DNA of 64,000 bases from Heloderma charlesbogerti (lineage: Eukaryota > Chordata > Lepidosauria > Squamata > Helodermatidae), in the NCBI GenBank assembly GCA_026122225.1, contig JANEZZ010000523.1, positions 372,001 through 436,000 on the forward strand. Direction: 5' to 3'. A program made the position numbers and the translations under genes. Every line of letters begins with the position of its first letter. Position 1 is the stretch's first letter. Positions 57,068 to 64,000 of this stretch are shown here, in pieces. Under the pieces are notes generated by a model that did no database searches, was not told the origin of the DNA, and saw nothing but the letters and a program-made list of their open reading frames with translations.

Positions 57068-57560
57068 GGCAGGGGCAACCTCCTGACAGACAAGCGCAGA
57101 GCAGCAGCCACCCCCGGCAGTTTCCTAGACCAAGCATAGTACAGCAGCAGCTGCCGCCACAGCAGCCAGCAACATGATTTGCAATGGCTGCTGCTGTGCT
57201 GCAGAGAGGCAGGAGTTTTTTGTGGGGGAAGAAGCAGTAATTGATAAGCAGGTCACTGCCCCCGAGCCCCTCTTGGCTAGCTGCCACTGCTTACTGGTAG
57301 GCGTAGCTTTAAAGCTTTTCCTGTCCCACTGCTGACTTTCTCCTCCTGTATGTTCCATGCTCTTTCCTCACACTGCTTTTAATGGGATTTGTGGACAGGA
57401 ACCCCACCCCATGCCCCTCGCCGCTGCCATCACCAAGGAAAGAGCAGGGAGCAAAAGGAGAAGGAGAGAGACATAGGTGGCAGCAGTGGCAAGGGGCCAT
57501 TTTGCTAGGTGCTGCTGTGTGGGAGTGTGTGAGCAAGGAAGAGGGCTTTGGAGGTTAGTG
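57068..57560. other. Anonymous sequence
   Basis: GCAGCAGC-type low complexity at about 57,130-57,200; no gene. Confidence 0.45.
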
Positions 57561-57916
57561 CAGGGGATCTATATGATAGCGCTCTTCAAGTACTTGAAAG
57601 GTTGTTACAGAGAGGAAGGCCAGGATCTCTTCTCGATCATCCCAGAGTGCAGGACACGGAATAATGGGCTCAAGTTACAGGAAGCCAGATTCCAGAAGAA
57701 CATCAGGAGAAACGTCCCAACTGTTAGAGCAATACAACAATGGAACCAATTACCTGAGGAGGTGGTGGGCTCTCCCACACTGGAGGCATTCAAGATGAGG
57801 CTGGACAGCCCTCTGTCAGGGATGCTTTGACTGGATTCCTGCATTGAGCAGGGGGTTGGACTTGATGGTCCTGTAGGCCCCTTCCAACTCTACTATTCTA
57901 TGATTCTATGATTCTA
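57561..57916 (+). mobile_element. CR1 LINE 3' end
   Basis: Reads through the end of a CR1 ORF2 (IALFKYLKGCYREEGQDL, then QWNQLPEEVVGSPTLEAFK; frame 57477-57830) into GGGTTGGACTTGATGGTCC and the tandem tail ATTCTATGATTCTATGATTC. This 8-bp-type tail without poly(A) is diagnostic of CR1. It is 5'-truncated as usual. The open frame upstream of 57561 is flank. Confidence 0.95.
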
Positions 57917-60609
57917 AAGGTATGAGCAAAGGATGAGAAGGCTGCTGAAATACCTCGAGGGCAGCCCCCCCCATCCCTCTGCTCTTCTTCCTCCTCTCTG
58001 TGTATTTTGACTGCACACATATGGTGGAGCAGAGCTCTGAGTTGTTATTTTTAAACCTCTGCTGCTGTGCACCATTGAAGGTGCACATTCTGTCAGTTGA
58101 GTCAAAAAAGAAAAGCAACCAGAGGCAGCAACTCTCATTTCTGACACAATCCAAGCTTTACAAAGAACACGTGGCCCAAACGTGCATCACAAAGTGACAC
58201 AACTACACTCATGTAATAGTTCAGTCTCCTCCGACTTCTCCCACAATTAGAACACTACGCAATTTTGTGTGGCACGAGATCATGTTATAAACTGAGATCA
58301 TTACTAATACTTAGGCAGACAGTGATCACTGCTGGGTTAAGTGCAAGAGGTTGTCCCCACAGGGGATTTACTGAAAGTTGCATTTGGAGGTTGTTCGGGG
58401 CAGATGATGTCGTGACCATCCTGCAGCCACCCTGGAGATCTGCACTGGAAAAACCAGTTTTCCTGACACTACTTTTAGTCCAACTGTTTTCGTTAATTCA
58501 GCTTGTCTGCTCTGCACTTCTTGTGTGCACCAACCCTCCGTATTTACTTCAGCATGATAGCCCTGTCCAGGGGTGTGTCTTTCACCTGGCCGTGACCTCA
58601 CTGACCCCAGTCAAAGGGTGTTTTCCCAGTGTTTCCTGAGCTGTGTTTCCCTGATGTTTCTGCCATTTCACGGCTGGCCATTCAGGAGTTCTGCGCTACC
58701 TCACAGCATTTGCTTCACAGAGTTTGCCTACAGAGCTTGCCTACCACTAAACTCTGATGGTCGTCCCCACAAATTATAGGTGTGCTCTGCCGAGCAGCCT
58801 CTAATTTTTTTTTTAAAGTAAGGCGTTAAAGCGCAACGTCAAAATAGTGCGTTAGTGCTACATCGTGAACCCAAAGTAAGCTCTCCAGGTTCACCAACCA
58901 CAGCGGCCTGTGGACTGTAAAATGTTATCAGATCTTGGATATTTAAAGTCGTTACTGTGGGAGCACGCTATTTATTGGGCAAGCTACTACAGAGGGTTTC
59001 AGGGGCTAAGGCTTACACTGGTAAAAGCGCCTTGAGGGAGCGAAGACTCACAGTGCCCCCACATGCTGCTCTAGGCAAGGGAGCTAGGCCAGATCACAGT
59101 TCCTGAAGGAGTTCCTATGGGAAAGAAGAGGAAATTGGAATGCCAAATACTGAAGATGTATTTAACATGAATAGCTTTAGGAAGCAGCTATTTAGTAAAC
59201 GCTACACATCTCATGAAATGAATGGGCTTGACCATGAGGCAGTTTGCCAAGAAAGGCCCTTAATTGTCTGAAAACTGTTGGGCATGTTTGAAGAGCTACA
59301 GCAATAACATTTACACGTGGAATTGGCTATCAATGTTTATGACAGAAAAACACTCATGTATTGTAGTCTCTCATGGTTAACATTAGACCACACAATTCAT
59401 GGCATCATGTTTTTGAAACCTGTGGAACTTAAAAAACTGATAAATAAAATGTATTGCCAGGAATGGACCCTGAAGAGTTAATTCTTTGGCGATATTGGTG
59501 TGGCTCTGCATTATTCTCATGTAGAGCTTTTAGGCACGTCAATTTGGTTGCTGGGATATTTTGGAACCGAGCATCCTGAGATAGTTTATTTTAAAGGTTT
59601 ATTATCTGGATAATATAGTCTTTCCATTTTTTCCCAGAACTGAGTGCAGCACTGCCTTATACTCTCCTAGTCCTCTGTATTGTGTGAGATTTGGTATTTT
59701 GAGACACTTTGGAACTAGTTGTGCTGGGTCTATTTTGATAAATTCTTTGCTTTCTGAGGCAGACCTGGATGTTGGATTCTTCAAGATGTTGGTGTGGCCC
59801 CACTTAGTCCTGTGTAGCAGAACTAGGGATTCTGGGTTGTTGTTTTTAACTGCCAGGAACAGGCCTGGAATGTGGATGTTTCAGAGGTGAGGTGTGGTTC
59901 CAAATCATTTCCATCTTGTTCTAGTAGCTGTAGTTGTTTCAGATGACCCAGAAGTAGGCATTCTATTTGTTTGTTTGTTTGTTGTTGTTGTGAAGAGCCC
60001 AAACTTGAAAATAATTTCTTCAGGGGTTGATGCAATACCACATTATTCTTACATACAGTGCCATTTTGTTTTGGGAGTGACTAACATGCCCTGTAATTGG
60101 ATTTCACAGGTCGTAGTTTTACTCATCTTCTTTTACTATTTCATATTTTTACCTTATAGGGCATATTTAGGGTCTTTTTTTAAAGCCTTTCTGGGAATTA
60201 TCTGTAGTAACTGAAGGAAGCCAATCCTGAATGTCTGTTGACAGATAATATCCAATCTACTCTAGTTGCTCAATTTTTAAAATGAACTATGATAGAAACA
60301 GGGTATGTCAGACTGTCAGACTTGATTAATTGTGATGACAACAAAAGAACAAAAGAACATCATTTATATTGTCAAATCACTCTAAAACAAATAACTTCCT
60401 TTTCCTAAACACCTCACAAAGGAACAATAAGTGCTGACTGGATAACAGACAAATACAGAAAATCCACATTTTACATAATAAGTCCTATGGTAATCTGCAT
60501 GTATAATTCTCATGTTCAAGAAAAATGAAAGAAGAAAAAGGTTTATTATTGAGACAATCTGTTTACAGCACAACAAATGCACAGTAGTTGTTCATTTACT
60601 ATGTGGGGG
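57917..60609. other. Anonymous AT-rich sequence, no gene seen
   Basis: Contains a (TTTG)n/(TTG)n tract at 59966-59992. A 124-codon frame at 58265-58639 and smaller ones have no recognised domain. Confidence 0.5.
59966..59992. repeat. (TTTG)n(TTG)n microsatellite
   Basis: TTTGTTTGTTTGTTTG followed by TTGTTGTTG. Confidence 0.85.
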
Positions 60610-61045
60610 TAGGGATGTTGGAGAAATCCTCCGCGGACTCCAATGAGGCTGGGTTCTTTGGAATCCAACCTCCAGAGTCCGGGAGGATTCCTGCCGGACA
60701 GGCACATCTGCTTCAGATCCTCCGCCGATATGGCAATGGCAACTGCCATTGCCATTTTCCTTTTAGAAAGACAACTGTAAAGCCCTGAGTTTTACATAAA
60801 TAAAGCCATAAATGGCTGCAAGGGCTTTACAGCCACAAGTGGTGTCCACTACGCCATTTGTGGCTGTCTTTCTCAAAGCAAAATGGCAATGGCAGCTGCC
60901 ATTGCCGTATCACCGGAGGATTCGGAGCAGGCGTGCCAGTCCATGGAACCCAACGGCCATGTGGGTGCTCAAGAGGATCCTGGGTGGGGGGAGGAACAGA
61001 TTGTCTCTCCCCCGTGGAAGCCCCCCTGGAACGGAAGGTACGGGT
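60610..61045. mobile_element. hAT-like element, subfamily of 18641-19129, right end unclear
   Basis: Starts TAGGGATGTTGGAG. The interior pairs ATGGCAATGGCAACTGCC... with a copy near 60,882-60,906, and GTAAAGCCCTGAGTTTTACA with a GGGCTTTACAGCC block. It contains TGCCAGTCCATGGAACC, like the second subfamily. No CATCCCTA terminus was found, so the right limit is approximate and the copy is probably truncated. Confidence 0.6.
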
Positions 61046-61208
61046 TTCATATGGGTTATGTTTTTCCAGCATTCAAAATCACATTATATTGTTTGTAAGA
61101 ATATAATGCTTTCACCAGCTAGAAGAGACTTTGAAATTCAGTTTGCTGTCTGCAATATTTGCATGACTGTGGTGGGTGCATATTGGACTGTACCAGAGTC
61201 ATCATTCT

Positions 61209-61705
61209 TGTAAGCAGACTGTGAGAGAAGCTTGAGCTTGAGGAGGGGAGTTTTGCCTTTGAGGAGGAAGCTGGCTGAACACCTAGCCCCCAAGAGTGTT
61301 TTCACCTCAAGGGGCAGGCCAATAGGGATCCTTTAAGTGCTCAAATAGAAAGAAGAACTCAGGAGGAAGGGACTCCTTGAGAGCAAGGCCTGCAATGAAC
61401 TGCAGCTGAGGCCTGGGTGGGGCTCAGGAAGCTCTGGCAATATAAACCTGCAGTATCAGTTTAGCTATTGCTGGAAACAATGTCTTTTATCAGTGCCTTC
61501 TACATTTGACCTTGCTCCATGATTGAACCTTCATGCTACTGACTTTGGACTCCTGCTTGACTATTCTCCTTGGACTGCATATTGTGTTTTGACCTTGGCT
61601 GTTCTTCATACCTCTGTTTTGGAACTCTCCCTCTTTCCTGATAAAACTGTACTTTGACCATTGCCTTTAGCATGCTTTTGGGTTGGCCCTTAGTTTAACC
61701 TGACA
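61209..61705 (+). repeat. Possible Ty3/Gypsy LTR
   Basis: TGTAAGCAGACTG...AACCTGACA with AATATAAACCTG (about 61,440) and GATAAAACTG later, directly before the Gypsy gag-pol remnant. Repeated GGACT/TTGACC words in the 3' half fit such LTRs. No second LTR or primer site found. Confidence 0.35.
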
Positions 61706-63440
61706 CTGAGCCTGATCCAGCCAAAGCAGGAGACAGTGTTGTACTGGAAAGAAACACAGAAAATCACATTGCCCAGCAAAAGATTCAGTTTGCTACAACT
61801 GCAAGAAAAATGGGCATTTTCCAAAGATGCGTTTTTAGGAGTTCCAGTAGGGTGAATTGCAATTACCTCAGCTGGCTTTCTTGGATCTGTGACAGAGTCA
61901 GGACATGAGGATACAGAAATGGACAGCAAAGATGGACATCCAATGGAATTTTGGTTGGACTCTGCAGTGGATGGCCTCCTATCCTGCAGATTTCTTTAGA
62001 CTACACTCAAGGCAGAGATTGCAAAAGTCAGACAAGAACTGAAAGAGGCCATTGGGAGAATACCTAGTGGAGTGGTTCACAGCAAATATGCAGTGTAATG
62101 GGGAAGAAGGGAGGGGGCTGGTTTATATGATAATAGGCTTAGAACAACCCCTGCTAGGATTCTGAACATGTGACAGACTAGAGTTGATTAAATGCCTGAG
62201 ATACAGGGCAGCAAACATGGCAGCAGTTAATCCACAAGCAGAATACTCCACATTCTTCCAGGGTCTTGGCCAGATGAAGACACCATATGAGATTAAATTG
62301 AAACTGGAACCTAATCTTTTCTCCCTTAGTGTTCCCAGCTGAGTGCCAATTGCATTGCTTGAAAAAGCCAATCAACAGCTGGGGTGGGGGGGAATGATTG
62401 AAATGGATATTATTGAATTAGTGGATGACCCCACAGAGTGGTGTGCTCAAATGGTTATCATGGGTAAACCAAATGGAGACGTACATATCTGTGTTGATCT
62501 GACCCAGCTGAATAGCAGTGTTGAAAGACAACTGCATTCCATGACTGTGGTGGAGCACACACTGGGGCAACTAAACAAAGCCCAATTTTTTTTTCCAAAT
62601 CAGATGCCAAGAGCAGATTTTGGCAAATAGTATTGACCGGAAGCTCCATGAAGCTAACTCTGTTTTTACTCCTCCTGGATGCTGCTGTTTTAAAAGGCTC
62701 CCCTTTGGAGTCACCTCAGCTGCTGAACACTTCCAAAAGAGGATGAGCCATTTGCTTCAGGGTACTGAGCATGCTCTTTGCTATATGAACAATATTATAG
62801 CTGCAGGAGTTGCTATGGAACAGCACAATATTCAGCTGTGACAGTCAAGTATCATCAACTGGCTCCAGGAGGATAAGGTCACACTCAACAAGAAAAATAT
62901 GCATGTTTGGTTCCAATGTGTGTATTTCCTGGGGCATGTGATGGATGGAGATGGTATCCACCCTGACTTGGAGAAAGTACAGGCAACTGAGAATTTTTCA
63001 ACCCCCAAATCAAGCATGGCTGTCCATCAATTTCTAGAAATGGTAAATTTTCTGGGACACTTCCTGCCTCATCTCTTAAATCTTGCAACCCACTGAATGA
63101 ACTGTTGAAATCAAACAATGAGTTTGTCTGGGACCCAAGTCATGATCAAGCCTTCTGGGAGATCAAAAGGCGTTGACTACTGTGTCCATTCTAGTGATAT
63201 TTGATCCAATGAGATGCACTATTATTTCAGCAGATGCCTCATCCTAGGGACTAAGGAGCAACAGGAACAAGATGATGGCCACTTCATCCAATTGCCTTTG
63301 CCTGAAGGACATTGTCAGTTGCAAAAAAGTACTATGAACAGATCAAAAAAGAGGCATGGGCAATCACATGGGCATGTGGATGACTCCAAGGAACTTTTCA
63401 GAGATGCCTTGAGACTAGTCAGTTTAAGTTCTTACAAGGC
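61701..63440 (+). pseudogene. Decayed Ty3/Gypsy gag-pol
   Basis: Pieces in order: a degenerate zinc knuckle CYNCKKNGHFPKM near 61791 (last Cys replaced by Arg); reverse transcriptase fragments ICVDLTQLN (62343-62630 frame) and LPFGVTSAAEHFQKRMS (62620-62841 frame); the catalytic box read as YMNN where YxDD is expected; FLGHVMDGDGIHPDLEKV with FLGHFLPHL; then RNase H-like SADASS and YEQIKKEAWAITWAC (about 63,330-63,385). Several frameshifts and stops separate them. Both catalytic Asp are Asn, so the enzyme is dead. No integrase follows; a CR1-type fragment begins about 20 bp later. Confidence 0.88.
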
Positions 63441-63459
63441 TCCCCCTTTGCAGACTGAA

Positions 63460-64000
63460 TGCTTTCCCTCCATTTTCAAGATCTACAGTATCCTTTTTGA
63501 GGTGTGGTGATCAGAATTGTAGCCAGTATTCCAAATGTAGCCATGCCATAGGTTTGTATAGAAGCATTATGCTATTCACAGGTTTGTTTTAAATTCCTTT
63601 CCTAATTATCCCCAACATAGACTTTTTAAAGCAGCTACACTTTCAGCATTTTCATAGAGCTATACTCCAGCACCACCAGATCCATTCCCTGGTAAGTCAC
63701 TGCCAGAGCTCAGACCCCTTCAGCATATATTTGAAGTTAGCCCCATTGTGCATGACTTTACACTTGTTCAAATTAAACTACATTTGTCATTTTAATACAC
63801 ATTTCCCCAATTTGGAGAGATCCTCTTGGAGTATTTAACTATCCCTTTCTAGTTTTGTTAGTGTAAATAATGTGTTGTTATCAGCAAATTTAGCCACGTC
63901 ACTGTTCACTCATCACTCCTACCTCCAGATCATTCATGAATAAGTTAAAAAAGCATTGGTCACAATACAGATCCCTGGGAGACGCCACTGTTTACATCCC
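63460..64000 (-). mobile_element. CR1-superfamily LINE ORF2 fragment, antisense
   Basis: On the minus strand, near the window end, VSQGSVL then PMLF and NLFMNDLEVGV correspond to the reverse transcriptase 'PQGSVLGPLLFNLFINDLE' region of CR1/L3-like LINEs, with stops and frame changes. Further on, a DLSKLG-like stretch and the antisense words CAGTATTCCAAATGTAGCC are typical of this family in reptiles. It is cut off by the window end. Confidence 0.75.

Overview
The window looks like a repeat-dense intergenic stretch of a squamate reptile (lizard or snake) genome. I found no host protein-coding gene, rRNA gene or true tRNA gene. The taxonomic guess rests on the repeat mix: RTE-type BovB LINEs, one with a long open reading frame; CR1-type LINE 3' ends; a tRNA-derived SINE remnant; hAT-type miniature elements; decayed Ty3/Gypsy; and small quasi-palindromic MITEs of kinds I associate with squamates. 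Other BovB-bearing vertebrates are not excluded.

The dominant fact is structural. Bases 1-48651 form one giant inverted repeat. The left arm (1-24318) and the right arm (24334-48651) are reverse complements, separated by a 15-base non-palindromic spacer at 24319-24333. Any feature at x in the left arm recurs on the other strand at 48652-x. Everywhere I compared them, including 12- and 13-base homopolymers and the (ATTT)n tract, the arms agree exactly. Either this is a genuine, extremely young or gene-converted palindrome, or it is a fold-back artefact of assembly or sequencing. The sequence alone cannot decide. The left arm runs off the window at base 1, so the outer boundary is unseen.

Layout of one arm, from its outer edge to the centre (left-arm coordinates): a broken BovB copy A (+, 1-2715); 250 bp of flank; a second BovB copy B in the opposite orientation (2980-5429) with an 819-codon open frame; a 377-bp hAT-like MITE with a perfect 8-bp target duplication (6026-6402); anonymous sequence with faint repeats; a degraded provirus on the minus strand (8981-15233) with two LTRs, a tRNA-His-type primer site, gag and protease remnants, a possible env start and almost no pol, itself split by a 969-bp hAT-like element (12118-13086); about 3 kb of anonymous sequence; two more hAT-like elements (18641-19129 and 19840-20563); a SINE remnant (22231-22406); and a cluster of diverged direct and inverted repeats (22421-24318) that runs into the palindrome centre.

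The unique right flank (48652-64000) holds the 5' part of BovB copy A, interrupted by a 917-bp hAT-like element; a candidate solo LTR (52336-53300); several MITEs; a rearranged hAT-like cluster (56426-57067); a CR1 3' end (57561-57916); another hAT-like element (60610 onward); a decayed Ty3/Gypsy gag-pol (61701-63440); and an antisense CR1-superfamily LINE fragment running off the window end.

Nothing here works as an operon or pathway. The history that can be read is nested transposition: BovB, then hAT-like into BovB; provirus, then hAT-like into provirus. Since both arms carry identical insertions, the arm duplication (biological or artefactual) came after all of them.
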